Source: Hespellia stercorisuis DSM 15480
Lineage (GTDB): Bacteria; Bacillota; Clostridia; Lachnospirales; Lachnospiraceae
Direction: 5' to 3'
Length of the DNA stretch: 64,000 bases
NCBI RefSeq assembly: GCF_900142165.1
Contig: NZ_FQZY01000011.1
Location: 1 to 64,000 of the forward strand
A program made the translations under genes and the position numbers. The notes beneath the pieces are model-generated. The model did no database searches, was not told the origin of the DNA, and saw nothing but the letters and a program-made list of their open reading frames with translations. This document shows positions 33,707-43,805 of the stretch, piece after piece. How positions within the stretch are numbered: position 1 is the stretch's first letter; every line of letters begins with the position of its first letter.

Positions 33707-34558
33707 TTATAGAAGCTTTGTTGCGATAGCGAGGGAGGTGGTATCCCGGTTCTGGGTAGTTTCTTCCATATTTATGGCACAGTACTCGTTGTAAAGTATA
33801 TCAATCAGAAACAGCTGTCCCAGCTTGGCGGCGATAGACCCGGTCTGGAGCGGCCCCTCCTTGGAACCGCACAGGAGGATGGCATCTGCATATACAGCGG
33901 CAGGAGAATTACGAAAATGTGTGATGAGGATGATCTTGGTGTGATGTTCCCGCGCAACTCTCAGCAGGTCAAGGCTGTCTTTTGTGGCTCCGGAATAAGA
34001 AAAGAGGATGATGACATCCTTTTCTCCCGAGAGACTGGCCGTCATGGCCTGCATATGGGAATCCGGAATCCAGACGAACTTCTGGGTGACCACCGCGAAC
34101 CGGGCCCATGCTTCCATTGCCATGACCATGCTGCCGCCCTGGCCGATGCAGTAGACATGCTCGGCCTGATTGAGGTACTCTACGGCCTGGGTGATGGTCG
34201 GGCTGTCGATCAGCGACATGGTATCCTGCAGAGAGGCCATGTCGTAGTGGAACAGCTGCTGCATCCGGCTGATCACGGGATCATCCGTATCGTCCAGATT
34301 CGGGGAGTAGTCGCCCTCGTGTTGGAGTGAATTTTCCTTTGCCAGCGCCAGCTTAAATTCATTGTAGCCGTTGTAGTCAAGCTTCCGGCAGAACCGCGAG
34401 ATCGTCGCCTCAGCAACGTTACAGATATCTGCCAGAGATACAATGCTCATATATTCCACATCGTTCTGATGCTGGAAAATATAATCAGCCAGCTTCTTTT
34501 CGGATTTGGTCAGATGGTCGTATTTTTTTACAATATGATTAAAAGCGGTTGGTGCCAT
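33707..34558 (-). CDS. RpiR/MurR family transcriptional regulator (first)
   Basis: 283 residues. N-terminal HTH_6 domain (about 1-77; VEYMSIVSLADICNVAEATISRFCRKLDY) and C-terminal SIS phosphosugar-binding domain (about 125-255; VYCIGQGGSMVMAMEAW, IILFSYSGATKDSLDLL). AAGGAG precedes the ATG on the minus strand. It is divergent from a Dpp-type importer and NanA lyase, which points to a sialate or amino-sugar 6-phosphate effector. Two copies of TGAAAATNATTTTCA, the motif type expected for RpiR proteins, lie in the shared control region, one overlapping the importer promoter. Confidence 0.92.
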   Translation of the reverse strand: MAPTAFNHIVKKYDHLTKSEKKLADYIFQHQNDVEYMSIVSLADICNVAEATISRFCRKLDYNGYNEFKLALAKENSLQHEGDYSPNLDDTDDPVISRMQQLFHYDMASLQDTMSLIDSPTITQAVEYLNQAEHVYCIGQGGSMVMAMEAWARFAVVTQKFVWIPDSHMQAMTASLSGEKDVIILFSYSGATKDSLDLLRVAREHHTKIILITHFRNSPAAVYADAILLCGSKEGPLQTGSIAAKLGQLFLIDILYNEYCAINMEETTQNRDTTSLAIATKLL

Positions 34559-34733
34559 AATATACTCCTTTTAAGATGAATCTTCTATTTTTAATGTGCT
34601 TTTGAATTTGAACGTCCTAAAGCAGTTCTCCCACGTTTAGGGCACAGAACACCAAGTGACAGGTAAAGGGGATGGAAAACAGGATCTCTCTGATATTATT
34701 ATAATATCAAATAGTTGCAAAATACAAGAAAAA

Positions 34734-34748
34734 TGAAAATGATTTTCA
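34734..34748. promoter_or_regulatory. RpiR-type operator 1
   Basis: TGAAAATGATTTTCA: 7-base arms that are exact complements around a central G. The arms are identical to those of the palindrome at 34845-34859. Confidence 0.75.
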
Positions 34749-34843
34749 CGTTTTGGGCGAAAAATAAAGCCTCAAGCCCAGTATTATCAAGGGGGTTATC
34801 CAAAATAACCAAAAAAGAAAGAGAATTTCATCGAAAATGTCAA

Positions 34844-34872
34844 TTGAAAATAATTTTCATAACGAATATACT
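34844..34872 (+). promoter_or_regulatory. Importer promoter with embedded operator 2
   Basis: TTGAAA (34844-34849), 17-bp spacer, TATACT (34867-34872). The palindrome TGAAAATAATTTTCA (34845-34859) covers most of the -35 box and half the spacer, a position for direct repression by the divergent RpiR protein. Confidence 0.75.
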
Positions 34873-34932
34873 GTGCTTACAAGGAACAAAGAGAGCAACC
34901 ATAAAAACAAAGAGAAACAAAGGAGGAAGAAA

Positions 34933-36513
34933 ATGAAAAAGAAAATTGCAGTATTGTTGATCGCAGCATTGACGGCCACCCTGATGGCAGGATGCGGCGG
35001 CAAAAAAGGTGCCGATGATGGCGGCAGCACAAAAACCGCAGCAAGCGGAACCAGCGGTGTGCTGGAACTCGCGATCACGACAGGAGACGGTTCATCTACA
35101 GACGACAAAATACCGACACCGTGGTACAACCGGACGATGGCGACAAACCTGATGTTCAGAAGTCTGTTTATCGCAGATGACACTCTGACCTCAGTGAAGC
35201 CGGACCTGGCAGATTCTTATGAGATGAGCGAGGATGGAATGAAGTACACGATCACACTGAAGGATAATCTGAAGTGGAGTGACGGTGAGGCGCTGACAGC
35301 AGACGACGTGGTGTTCTCCATTGAAACCGCACAGAAGGCGGCAACAGTGAACTCTATCTATACAGCAGCATTCAAGAACATTTCCAGTCTCAGCACGGCA
35401 GACAACGTGATTACAATCGACATGACAACTCCGTACGCAGATATGCTGAACGTACTCGGCCAGTTCGCTATTTTGCCGAAGCACAGCCTTGAGAAGGTCG
35501 ACCCGCTGTCCATCGACACAGATGCATTCTGGACCGCACCGGTCACATCAGGAATGTACGCACTGGATGAGCTCAAGGTAGGAAATTATTTCTCACTGAA
35601 GCAGAACGAAAATTATGAGGGAACGGCACCGGAGATCAAGAAGGTCATCGCATACTTCGTGTCTGACTATGTAACAGCAGCACAGTCCGGCAAGGCGGAC
35701 TATGTATTTGGAAACGGCGCGGACTTTGTGGAGGCTATGGATGATCTTTCTAACTACGATGCGCACAAAATCGATGTACTGTTCTACAAATACTTTATCT
35801 TCAACATGAAGGGGATTGACGGAAACGAGAATGAGGCGATGCAGAATGAGACTGTAAGAAAAGCGATCATTGAGGCAATCGACCGTGCAACACTCGCTAC
35901 ACTGTACCCGAATGCAACAGTTCTGAACTCCGGCGTACCGAATGAAAACAAGGCATACAATGGTTTTGAGTACAAGTACGATGAGGAGCAGGCGAAAAAG
36001 GATATCGAGGCATCCGGATATGACATGAGCAGACCGGTACGGATCTGTTATTACAACAATGACCAGACATCAATTGACCTGATTAACACTGTGGTCTATA
36101 TGCTGGAGAACATCGGTCTGAAGACAGAGTCCACACTTTCTAACGATGGAACAACCGACCTGTTCACAACACGTAATTACGATATCGGATTCAAAGGAAA
36201 ATCATCATTCTCTGTCAACGAATGGTATACAGAGTATATGAGTACCGACGCACTGTTTGCCAACATCTTTGGCGGCGACACCGCATTTGACGAAGAGATC
36301 GCAAAACTGACACAGACCGGCGATCCGAAGGAGCAGGAAGAGATCTTGACAAATCTGCAGAATCTGGAGCAGGAGAAGATGTACAAGGTGCCGGCTTTCA
36401 CAGTGGGAACCATGGTTTATACCAGCGACAAGGTGACACTTCCGGACGATGTGAAATTCTGTAATCCGCTGTACAACTGTGATGTAGACTTCGCGGCCTG
36501 GACAGTAAAGTAG
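34933..36513 (+). CDS. SBP_bac_5 substrate-binding lipoprotein (Dpp/Sat-like)
   Basis: 526 residues from the ATG at 34933 behind AGGAGGAAG. The signal peptide ends in the lipobox LMAGC (lipidated C21). The mature protein has the oligopeptide/nickel-binding (family 5) layout, with LADSYEMSEDGMKYTITLKDNLKWSDGEALTADDV typical of the class (about 95-130). It delivers ligand to the permeases encoded next. Family 5 binders can take peptides, nickel or sugars, including sialic acid in Haemophilus ducreyi SatA. The NanA gene at the end of the operon favours a sialic acid or related ligand; this is inference. Confidence 0.9.
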   Translation: MKKKIAVLLIAALTATLMAGCGGKKGADDGGSTKTAASGTSGVLELAITTGDGSSTDDKIPTPWYNRTMATNLMFRSLFIADDTLTSVKPDLADSYEMSEDGMKYTITLKDNLKWSDGEALTADDVVFSIETAQKAATVNSIYTAAFKNISSLSTADNVITIDMTTPYADMLNVLGQFAILPKHSLEKVDPLSIDTDAFWTAPVTSGMYALDELKVGNYFSLKQNENYEGTAPEIKKVIAYFVSDYVTAAQSGKADYVFGNGADFVEAMDDLSNYDAHKIDVLFYKYFIFNMKGIDGNENEAMQNETVRKAIIEAIDRATLATLYPNATVLNSGVPNENKAYNGFEYKYDEEQAKKDIEASGYDMSRPVRICYYNNDQTSIDLINTVVYMLENIGLKTESTLSNDGTTDLFTTRNYDIGFKGKSSFSVNEWYTEYMSTDALFANIFGGDTAFDEEIAKLTQTGDPKEQEEILTNLQNLEQEKMYKVPAFTVGTMVYTSDKVTLPDDVKFCNPLYNCDVDFAAWTVK

Positions 36514-36584
36514 AAAACAAAAGAGGTAATGATAAATCAGGATAGGCAGCGCGGCTGCCTATCTCTGTAGACTGGGGGTTTACA

Positions 36585-37544
36585 ATGTTTAAATATATCG
36601 TGAAAAAGATACTCATGATGATACCCATGCTTCTGGTGATCAGCTTTCTGGTCTATTACGGACTGCAGCTGACGGGGGTGGATCCCATTAACTTTATGGT
36701 GAGCCCGGAAACTTTATCGGCTAATGCAGACAACGTAGAAGCACTGCGGGAGTCGCTGGGACTGAACGATCCGATGATCGTACAGTACTTCCGGTGGCTG
36801 GGCAATTGTCTGCGCGGTGATCTGGGTTACTCATTTGACGGAACCTCAATTGGATCGATCATTGCGACCAGACTGCCGTACACGATTGAGCTGGCAGGTT
36901 ACTCGCTGTTCATTTCGGCAATTATTGGAATCGGAATCGGAATCATCTCGGCAATCCGTCAGAACGGAATCATCGATTACGTGGGTCGCGTTCTTGCGGT
37001 ACTGGGGCAGGCGGTTCCACAGTTTCTCGTAGGTATCATCCTGATTCAGATCTTTGCGGTGAAGCTGGGATGGTTTCCGTCGGCAAACCGGGTAAGCCCG
37101 GATGCACAAAGCGTGGTTGCGGATGCATTTTTCCATCTGTTTCTTCCGGTTCTCACATTGACCATCGGAATGGTGGCGGTGCTCATGCGCTACGCAAGAA
37201 ATACCATGCTGGACGTGCTCAACAGTGATTACATCAAGACGGCGCGCAGCAAGGGTATTCCGGAGTGGAAGGTTTACATAAAGCATGCCTTCCGCAATGC
37301 GATGAAGCCGGTGCTGGTCATTCTCGTGTTCCGTATCCCTATGCTGGTAGGCGGCTCGGTTGTTATTGAGAGTGTGTTCTCCTATCCGGGAATCGGGCTT
37401 ACAATGACGAATGCAATTACATCGGGCGACTACCCGATCGTGCTGGTCACAACATTAATTATTGCGGCTGTCATGCTGATCTGTTCTTTTATGGTGGACG
37501 TGCTCAACGCTCTGCTGGATCCGCGTGTCCGTCTGGGAGAATAG
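36585..37544 (+). CDS. ABC importer permease, DppB/OppB type
   Basis: 319 residues, six membrane segments. The N-terminal MFKYIVKKILMMIPMLLVISF and the cytoplasmic loop with YIKTARSKGIPEWKVYIKHAFRNAMKPV (the EAA motif that docks on the ATPase) are standard. It follows the lipoprotein gene by 71 bases and starts behind a GGGGG site. Confidence 0.94.
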   Translation: MFKYIVKKILMMIPMLLVISFLVYYGLQLTGVDPINFMVSPETLSANADNVEALRESLGLNDPMIVQYFRWLGNCLRGDLGYSFDGTSIGSIIATRLPYTIELAGYSLFISAIIGIGIGIISAIRQNGIIDYVGRVLAVLGQAVPQFLVGIILIQIFAVKLGWFPSANRVSPDAQSVVADAFFHLFLPVLTLTIGMVAVLMRYARNTMLDVLNSDYIKTARSKGIPEWKVYIKHAFRNAMKPVLVILVFRIPMLVGGSVVIESVFSYPGIGLTMTNAITSGDYPIVLVTTLIIAAVMLICSFMVDVLNALLDPRVRLGE

Positions 37545-37556
37545 GAGGGAGAAAAA

Positions 37557-38447
37557 ATGAGTGAAACAACCGTTAGTTTAAAGGAACAAAGTAAAAAGTC
37601 CTCTTCCTCATTGTTTCGAAAAAATGTCAGGAAGTTTATGAACAATAAGCTGGCGATCATAGGATTGCTGGTGGTGGTCTTGATGACGGCAGCCTGTATC
37701 ATTGGCGCGGTGGCGGGACTTGATTATGCATCACCAGATCTGCGGGCACTCAAGGAGCTCCCCGGAGGCGATCATATCTTCGGAACTGACACCATCGGAC
37801 GGGATCTGTTCTCCCGCGTGCTGTACGGCGGCTGTTATTCGATCTTTATCGGTGTGTTCTGTGCGGTCATGAGTTCGGTGATCGGAGCGGTATTGGGTGC
37901 AGTGGCAGGCTACATGGGCGGAAAGACAGATGCATTCATTGTCCGCCTCTCGGAACTGTTTCAGGCATTTCCGCAGCTGGTGCTGGTTATGATGCTGGTG
38001 GCAATCAGCCAGAAGCGTGGGCTCGGCAACCTGCTGGTCATCTTTGTAATCACAGGCTGGATGACGACGTTTCGTATGGTGCGAAATGAGTTCCTGAGTC
38101 TGAAGGGCGAGACGTACATCAAGGTGTGTGAGGCGTTTGGTATGGGCAGTGGAAAGATCATGTTTGGACAGATTCTTCCGAATGTAGTCAGTCCCATCAT
38201 CGTATCGACGACGACCAACGTAGCTTTCTTTATCTTACAGGAGGCGGCACTTTCCTTTATCGGACTCGGCGTGGCGGACAGTACGCCTACATGGGGGAAT
38301 ATCCTGAATGCGGCCAAGTCTATATCGGTGGTGACGAACCAGTGGTGGATCTGGCTGTTCCCGGGGCTGGCAATCACGCTGTTTGTCCTGGCAATTAATT
38401 TCCTGGGTGACGGTCTGCGTGATGTGCTGGACGCAAAACAGCAGTAG
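37557..38447 (+). CDS. ABC importer permease, DppC/OppC type
   Basis: 296 residues with the DppC-specific N-terminal extension, then [20 protein letters not shown] and the EAA loop around [23 protein letters not shown]. It pairs with the preceding permease, 12 bases away, to make the heterodimeric channel. Confidence 0.94.
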   Translation: MSETTVSLKEQSKKSSSSLFRKNVRKFMNNKLAIIGLLVVVLMTAACIIGAVAGLDYASPDLRALKELPGGDHIFGTDTIGRDLFSRVLYGGCYSIFIGVFCAVMSSVIGAVLGAVAGYMGGKTDAFIVRLSELFQAFPQLVLVMMLVAISQKRGLGNLLVIFVITGWMTTFRMVRNEFLSLKGETYIKVCEAFGMGSGKIMFGQILPNVVSPIIVSTTTNVAFFILQEAALSFIGLGVADSTPTWGNILNAAKSISVVTNQWWIWLFPGLAITLFVLAINFLGDGLRDVLDAKQQ

Positions 38448-38462
38448 GAGGGGGAGATGACA

Positions 38463-39494
38463 ATGACAATGGATACGAAAGAAATCATACTGGACGTAAA
38501 AAATCTGAACACCAGCTTTGTGTCGGACGGAAAAGAAGTCCGGATTGTAAAGGATGTCTCGTTTCAGGTGAAAAGAGCAAAGACTCTTGCAGTGGTAGGA
38601 GAATCCGGCTGTGGAAAGAGCGTGACCATGAACTCGGTCATGCGGTTTCTGGGAAAAAATTCCAGAATCAAGGCAGACAATATTCAGTTTAATGAGTGGA
38701 AGGATGGGGCGGTTGTGGAGCACCATCTGGAGAAAATAGAGAACAACAATGATATCAAACTGCGAAAACTCCGGGGGCCGGGGATGTCCATGGTATTTCA
38801 GGATCCCATGTCCAGCCTGAATCCGGTGTACAAGGTGGGAGACCAGGTGGCAGAGGGGCTGCGGGAGCATACCGGCATGAGTAAGGCTGAGGCCAGAACG
38901 AAGGTTCTGGAGCTTTTCAAACAGCTGGGGATCCCGGATCCGGAGAGCCGGATCGACAACTATCCGCATCAGTTCTCCGGCGGAATGAAGCAGAGGGTGG
39001 TGATCGCCATCGCCATGATCTGTAACCCGGATCTGATCATCTGTGATGAGCCGACGACGGCGCTGGATGTGACGATTCAGGCGCAGATCATGGATCTTTT
39101 GAAGAAACTGCAGCTGGTATTTGGAAAATCGATCATACTGATCACCCATAATATGGGGCTGGTGGCAGAGATGGCTGATGAGGTATGCGTTATGTATATG
39201 GGGCGTGTCGTGGAGTTCGGAAGCAGAAAGGCTATCTTCGATGAGACCATGCACCCGTACACGAAGGCACTGCTGCGGAGTGTGCCGGTGCTGGGACTGG
39301 CGGATGGCCAGAAGTTGGAGACCATCCCGGGAATCACACCGAACCCGGCAGATCTGAAGGGCGGCTGCGAGTTTGCCGACCGTTGTACACATTGTATGGA
39401 GGCCTGCAGAAAGCAGGAGATTCCATCCTTTGAGGTGTCGGAGGGACATATGGTGCGCTGCCTGTTGTTTGAGAAGAAAGGGAGGGCTGTATAG
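38463..39494 (+). CDS. ABC importer ATPase, DppD/OppD type
   Basis: About 343 residues. Three in-frame ATGs (38457, 38463, 38469) follow GGAGGGGGA; 38463 gives the best spacing. Walker A GESGCGKS, signature FSGGMKQR and Walker [13 protein letters not shown] are intact. The oligopeptide-type C-terminal extension with clustered Cys ([14 protein letters not shown]) is present. It powers import together with the next gene product. Confidence 0.94.
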   Translation: MTMDTKEIILDVKNLNTSFVSDGKEVRIVKDVSFQVKRAKTLAVVGESGCGKSVTMNSVMRFLGKNSRIKADNIQFNEWKDGAVVEHHLEKIENNNDIKLRKLRGPGMSMVFQDPMSSLNPVYKVGDQVAEGLREHTGMSKAEARTKVLELFKQLGIPDPESRIDNYPHQFSGGMKQRVVIAIAMICNPDLIICDEPTTALDVTIQAQIMDLLKKLQLVFGKSIILITHNMGLVAEMADEVCVMYMGRVVEFGSRKAIFDETMHPYTKALLRSVPVLGLADGQKLETIPGITPNPADLKGGCEFADRCTHCMEACRKQEIPSFEVSEGHMVRCLLFEKKGRAV

Positions 39495-39495
39495 C

Positions 39496-40515
39496 ATGAA
39501 GACAAATGAGAAAGAAGTCCTTTTCAAAGTAGAAAATCTCAAAACCTGGTTTCCGATTAAAAAAGGAATCATGAAGAAGACCGTGGGAAATGTAAAGGCT
39601 GTAGATGACATCAGTCTGGAGGTATACCGCGGAGAGACCATCGGGATTGTAGGAGAGTCGGGCTGCGGCAAGTCGACTCTCGGAAAATCCCTGATGCTTC
39701 TCGAGAAGCCTACCGATGGTAAGATCATGTTCCACTATCAGGGCGGTTTCAAAGATATCACGAAGTTCAGCAAGCAGGAGATGTTTGAGTTCCGCAAGAC
39801 CGTGCAGATGGTATTTCAGGACCCCTACTCGGCACTGAATCCGCAGAAAAAGATTTATACATCCTTTGAGGAACCGCTTAAAATCCACGGGTATGACACC
39901 CGGGAGAAGCGGGAGGAGGTCATGCAGCGGGTGCTGAAGATGGTTAACATCCAGCCGGACTACTTGATGCGATATCCACATGAGTTTTCCGGTGGGCAGA
40001 GACAGAGGCTGTGTATTGCGCGGGCGCTGGAGGTGACACCGGAGGTACTCATCTGTGATGAGCCCGTGTCAGCGCTGGACGTTTCCATTCAGGCACAGGT
40101 GCTGAATCTGATGAAGGATATCCAGAAGGAGCTGAATCTCACATACCTGTTTATCGCCCACGACCTGTCGGTGGTACAATACATGTCAGACCGTATCATT
40201 GTTATGTACCTTGGTAAGGTAGTGGAGGTTGCAGATTCGCGAGCACTGTACGACGAACCGCTCCATCCGTATACCAGAGCACTTCTGTCAGCAATTCCGG
40301 TGGCAGACATCCATGTGGAGAAAAAACGCCAGATTCTGGAGGGTGAGGTGCCGAGTCCGATCAATAAACCGTCTGGATGCGCATTTCATAACCGGTGTCC
40401 GATGTGCATGGAACAATGCAAAAAACAGGATCCTCCAATGTATGTTGACAAAGAGAACGGACATATGGTTGCATGTCATCTTTATGAAGGAAAAATGATG
40501 ACAGGAGCCGAGTAG
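39496..40515 (+). CDS. ABC importer ATPase, DppF/OppF type
   Basis: 339 residues from the ATG at 39496, 1 base after the previous stop, behind GGGAGGGC; frames that open earlier lie inside dppD. Walker A GESGCGKS, signature FSGGQRQR, Walker [12 protein letters not shown], and the C-terminal Cys cluster ([14 protein letters not shown]) are all present. Confidence 0.94.
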   Translation: MKTNEKEVLFKVENLKTWFPIKKGIMKKTVGNVKAVDDISLEVYRGETIGIVGESGCGKSTLGKSLMLLEKPTDGKIMFHYQGGFKDITKFSKQEMFEFRKTVQMVFQDPYSALNPQKKIYTSFEEPLKIHGYDTREKREEVMQRVLKMVNIQPDYLMRYPHEFSGGQRQRLCIARALEVTPEVLICDEPVSALDVSIQAQVLNLMKDIQKELNLTYLFIAHDLSVVQYMSDRIIVMYLGKVVEVADSRALYDEPLHPYTRALLSAIPVADIHVEKKRQILEGEVPSPINKPSGCAFHNRCPMCMEQCKKQDPPMYVDKENGHMVACHLYEGKMMTGAE

Positions 40516-40535
40516 AGAAAATAAGAGGTGTAAAG

Positions 40536-41441
40536 ATGAATACTATAAAATATCAGGGAATCATTCCGGCATTCTACGCATGTTATGATGAAGCGGGAAA
40601 TGTAGACAGTGAGAGAACAAAAAAACTGGCGGGACATCTGCTGCGCAAGGGCGTTCGGGGGCTGTATGTCAACGGCTCATCCGGAGAATGTATCTATCAG
40701 AGCGTGGAGGAGCGGAAACAGACGCTGGAGGCGGTGATGTCGGAGGTCGGAGGAGCGATGACAGTAATCGCACATGTCGCCTGCAACAATACCGCGGACA
40801 GCATGGAGCTTGCGGCTCATGCGGAGAGTCTGAACGTGGATGCCATTGCATCCATACCGCCCATTTACTTCAAGCTGCCGGAGTCAGAGATCGCAAAATA
40901 CTGGAACGACATCAGCAGTGCGGCACCGAACACGGATTTCATTATCTATAACATCCCACAGCTTGCGGGAGTCAGCCTGACGATGCCGCTCTTTGAGGAG
41001 ATGAAGAAGAATCCGCGGGTCGTGGGTGTGAAAAACTCGTCCATGCCGGTGCAGGACATTCAGATGTTCAAGGATGCGGGCGGATCGGAATTTGTGGTCT
41101 TCAACGGACCGGACGAGCAGCTGACCGGTGGACTTGCAATCGGTGCGGATGGCGGAATCGGCGGAACATATGCCGTGATGCCGGAGGCTTACTTAAAAAT
41201 CTACAGCCTGGTGAAGAGCGGGAATGTAGCGGAAGCGGCCAGACTGCAGAACCAGGTGAACCGGATCATCTATGCCATGTGTGCGTGCGAGGGAAATCTG
41301 TACGCGGTAATGAAAGAAATCCTGCGACAGCGGGAGGGGTGCGACATCGGATCGGTGCGTGCGCCGCTTCTGGGAATTACAGAGGCTGACAGGGAGCAGA
41401 TTGCTCACTGCATCCGGATGATTGATGAGGTTGTAGCGTAG
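40536..41441 (+). CDS. nanA: N-acetylneuraminate lyase (NanA-like)
   Basis: 301 residues, TIM-barrel aldolase of the DHDPS/NAL family. Carboxylate-binding loop GSSGE (about 47-51), catalytic Tyr Y138 in YNIPQLAGV, Schiff-base Lys K166 in GVKNSS. YNIP followed by (A/Q)L(A/S)GV and GADGGIGGTY agree with N-acetylneuraminate lyases rather than DapA. It would split sialic acid into N-acetylmannosamine and pyruvate. It follows the importer by 20 bases and is closed by a strong terminator at 41468-41527, so uptake and first cleavage are one unit. NanE, which acts two steps later, is at the window end. Confidence 0.88.
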   Translation: MNTIKYQGIIPAFYACYDEAGNVDSERTKKLAGHLLRKGVRGLYVNGSSGECIYQSVEERKQTLEAVMSEVGGAMTVIAHVACNNTADSMELAAHAESLNVDAIASIPPIYFKLPESEIAKYWNDISSAAPNTDFIIYNIPQLAGVSLTMPLFEEMKKNPRVVGVKNSSMPVQDIQMFKDAGGSEFVVFNGPDEQLTGGLAIGADGGIGGTYAVMPEAYLKIYSLVKSGNVAEAARLQNQVNRIIYAMCACEGNLYAVMKEILRQREGCDIGSVRAPLLGITEADREQIAHCIRMIDEVVA

Positions 41442-41467
41442 AGAACTGCAGGCGAATGTTTTACGAT

Positions 41468-41527
41468 AAAAAGTGCAGTGAAAATACACGGATTTATGCA
41501 AAGTGTATTCTCACTGCACTTTTTTTT
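41468..41527 (+). terminator. Intrinsic terminator of the importer-nanA operon
   Basis: AAAGTGCAGTGA.AATACAC pairs with GTGTATT.TCACTGCACTTT, followed by T8. Very stable. Confidence 0.92.
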
Positions 41528-41633
41528 GTGAGTTATCGCGTAAAATGATCAGGTTTGCTTTACGAAAAGACCGTTAAATAATATACTGTAATTTATATGA
41601 TGATACCACGAAGTGCGGAATAATCCGTAGGTA

Positions 41634-41660
41634 TCAAGGGTCAAAATACCTTTTGCCCCT
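41634..41660. repeat. Short hairpin before the methyltransferase gene
   Basis: AAGGG.CAAAA pairs with TTTTG.CCCTT across TACC, about 45 bases before the next start. The sequence between the stems is short and the hairpin could affect translation. Function unknown. Confidence 0.4.
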
Positions 41661-41703
41661 TACATCATATGATGCGTTTAGCAGGAAAGGATTCTATACG
41701 AAA

Positions 41704-42486
41704 ATGGATGAAATAAAAGAATACTACAATAAATTTAATGAGGAAAAACGCCTGAATTCCCGCCACGGTCAGGTGGAATACCGTATTTCCATGAAATATA
41801 TTCACCAGTATCTGCCTCAGGACCGGCCTGAGAATGAAGTCCGGATTCTGGACATCGGTGCCGGGACAGGGCGATATTCGGTCGCGCTGGCGGACGAGGG
41901 GTATGATGTCACGGCGGTGGAGCTGGTGAAGTACAATCTGGGGATTCTGAAGTCAAAAGGAAGTACCGTGAAGGCGATGCAGGGGACGGCCCTGAATCTG
42001 TCGAAGCTGGCAGATGAGCAGTTCGATGTGACGCTGCTGTTTGGGCCCATGTACCACCTGTTTACATTTGCAGATAAGAAAAAGGCGCTGGAGGAGGCGA
42101 AACGGGTGACGAAGACGGGGGGCGTGATTCTGGTGGCGTATGTCATGAATGAGTACGGTGTGATCACCTACGCCTTCAAAGAGCGACATATCGGAGAGTG
42201 TGTGGAAGAAGAGCGTCTGACGGAGGACTTCCACACCGTGTCGGAGGAGAAAAATATTTATGACTATGTGCGGATTGAGGATATGGGGGCACTGAACGAG
42301 GCTGTGGGACTGCAGCGGATCAAGGTGCTGTCGCCGGACGGACCGGCAAACTACATGCGCCCGTTTTTAAATCAGCTGACAGACGAGGAGTTCGAGTGGT
42401 TTGTCAAATATCAGACGGCGGTCTGTGAACGCCCGGATCTGCTCGGGGCGGGGGCGCATACGGTAGATATTCTGAGAAAAGAGTAG
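41704..42486 (+). CDS. Class I SAM-dependent methyltransferase
   Basis: 260 residues from the ATG at 41704; AGGAAAGG lies about 15 bases upstream, so spacing is not ideal, and a TTG at 41653 is an alternative start. Motif I is ILDIGAGTGRYSVALADEG (SAM-binding), followed by motif II (VTAVELV) and a VTLLFGPMYHL post-II strand. Substrate unknown; similar proteins act on small molecules. It is not obviously linked to the sialate operon, from which a terminator separates it. Confidence 0.85.
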   Translation: MDEIKEYYNKFNEEKRLNSRHGQVEYRISMKYIHQYLPQDRPENEVRILDIGAGTGRYSVALADEGYDVTAVELVKYNLGILKSKGSTVKAMQGTALNLSKLADEQFDVTLLFGPMYHLFTFADKKKALEEAKRVTKTGGVILVAYVMNEYGVITYAFKERHIGECVEEERLTEDFHTVSEEKNIYDYVRIEDMGALNEAVGLQRIKVLSPDGPANYMRPFLNQLTDEEFEWFVKYQTAVCERPDLLGAGAHTVDILRKE

Positions 42487-42509
42487 GGGTGACGAATCCC
42501 TAAGACAGC

Positions 42510-43487
42510 TTACTTTACAAAATCCTGAAAAATCAGATCCAGGTCATAATCCGGCGCATATTTCTGCGCTGCCTCAACGATCGACTGGATATAAGCCGGA
42601 TCTTCTTCCAGCGCATCTGCAATTGTTTCTGCAGTTTGTCTTTTGCGAAGCTTTTTGCAGGTCTGCTCAATGAGCTTTCTTACTTCTCCCTCGGTTCGGC
42701 CATCTTCAATCATTTCCTGTATTGCTACACACATGTTAACACCCTCCTGTTCTTTTTCTATATATTTTTCGATTTCATTTAAATGAGTGGCTTCTTGTAT
42801 TGCCTCACAGGTTTCTACGGGAACATTCGAAAACAATTTTTCGTTTTTGTAAATAAAATCGCGCAGAGCCTGTTTGTCCTTCTGGTATTTGATGAATCCA
42901 AAGACACATTTCAGATCATCACTATAACTGTCCAGATCTTCATCATTGATACGGGCAACCTCTAAAAGATGCATCTTATAATTCCCGATCCAATCCTTGA
43001 AGGGTCTTAATTCATCCGGAATATCCAGAATCCCGTGAAGATCGGTTGCGCCATCCCATGCTTTATTTCCGTAATAGACGACCAGGGTTATTACAGGAAT
43101 CAGCCGGTCTGATTTAGAAAAGCCGCTGATATATTCATCACTATTGCCAACGAGATCCTTAGCTTTATGGTGCCTGGCGGAAATGGCTCTGCGCTGCTTT
43201 TCATACGAACGTGAATCATAATCCATGATCCTCAGTGGCATTGCATAATGGATCGTCGTCTGATTCTCAATGCCGATCAGAATAAAAACGGCCTGATTAT
43301 TCTGATAAGATTTGATGATATCCCGGACTTTTGAAATGCTTTCCCGTTTGCGGCTTGCAGTGTCAAGTTCGACAAGCCTGTCGGGGATGATGACAGGCTG
43401 TCCGCGAAAAATTCCGTGATTAATCACATCCGCAAAATGTTCCGGGTCCCCGAGAAAGATGTTGACTGCGGTGTCTGCTCTGGACAT
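42510..43487 (-). CDS. Rpn family recombination-promoting nuclease (full copy)
   Basis: 325 residues. The N-terminal two-thirds form a PD-(D/E)XK-like nuclease domain (FADVINHGIFRG, LVELDTASRK, FILIGIENQTTIHYAMPLR with the E-x-Q active-site motif, MDYDSRSYEKQ). The C-terminal third is helical with KLIEQTCKKLRKRQT and a tail DYDLDLIF. Rpn proteins promote RecA-independent recombination and are multicopy in many gut Firmicutes. A second, deleted copy with its whole upstream region is at 51246-51735. Confidence 0.85.
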   Translation of the reverse strand: MSRADTAVNIFLGDPEHFADVINHGIFRGQPVIIPDRLVELDTASRKRESISKVRDIIKSYQNNQAVFILIGIENQTTIHYAMPLRIMDYDSRSYEKQRRAISARHHKAKDLVGNSDEYISGFSKSDRLIPVITLVVYYGNKAWDGATDLHGILDIPDELRPFKDWIGNYKMHLLEVARINDEDLDSYSDDLKCVFGFIKYQKDKQALRDFIYKNEKLFSNVPVETCEAIQEATHLNEIEKYIEKEQEGVNMCVAIQEMIEDGRTEGEVRKLIEQTCKKLRKRQTAETIADALEEDPAYIQSIVEAAQKYAPDYDLDLIFQDFVK

Positions 43488-43805
43488 GTGTTCCTCCTTT
43501 TTCTGTGGTTGTAAGAAATAAGAGAAACTGTGGTTACTTCTATTATAAGAAAAATGTTTCGAAATGCAACCTTTTTACGCAATCTGTTTTCACTTATGAT
43601 TCTTACGGTAGGTCTGTGGGTAAAATGAAATGATACATTCGGTCGAGCTGACCTGAACTTTGAAATTCTGAGAAGACGAATATCTTCTGATTAGAAATTC
43701 TGCATTTACCATAACATTTTTGCCGGTAGAATGCAATAAGAAAAAACTTGCTTCTGGGAGAGATCTGTACTAAAATTATTACGATTTCAGAAGGAGGGAG
43801 CGAGT
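43488..43805. other. Duplicated upstream region of the Rpn gene and XRE control region
   Basis: About 265 bases (43488-43753) are almost identical to 51732-51993. The promoter for the XRE-cupin gene lies at the distal end, so duplicated sequence reaches into its -35 box. Confidence 0.8.
43748..43776 (+). promoter_or_regulatory. Promoter of the XRE-cupin regulator
   Basis: TTGCTT (43748-43753), 17-bp spacer, TAAAAT (43771-43776). The -35 box lies at the edge of the duplicated Rpn segment; the second copy has the same TTGCTT but then diverges. Confidence 0.65.

Larger units (their letters stand above)
34559..34932. other. Divergent control region of rpiR and the importer
   Basis: 374 bp with two identical palindromes (34734-34748 and 34845-34859) and a promoter for the importer (34844-34872). 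On the minus strand, TTGCAA and TATAAT-like boxes near 34690-34720 could be the rpiR promoter. The importer leader is purine-rich and ends in AGGAGGAAG. Confidence 0.6.
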
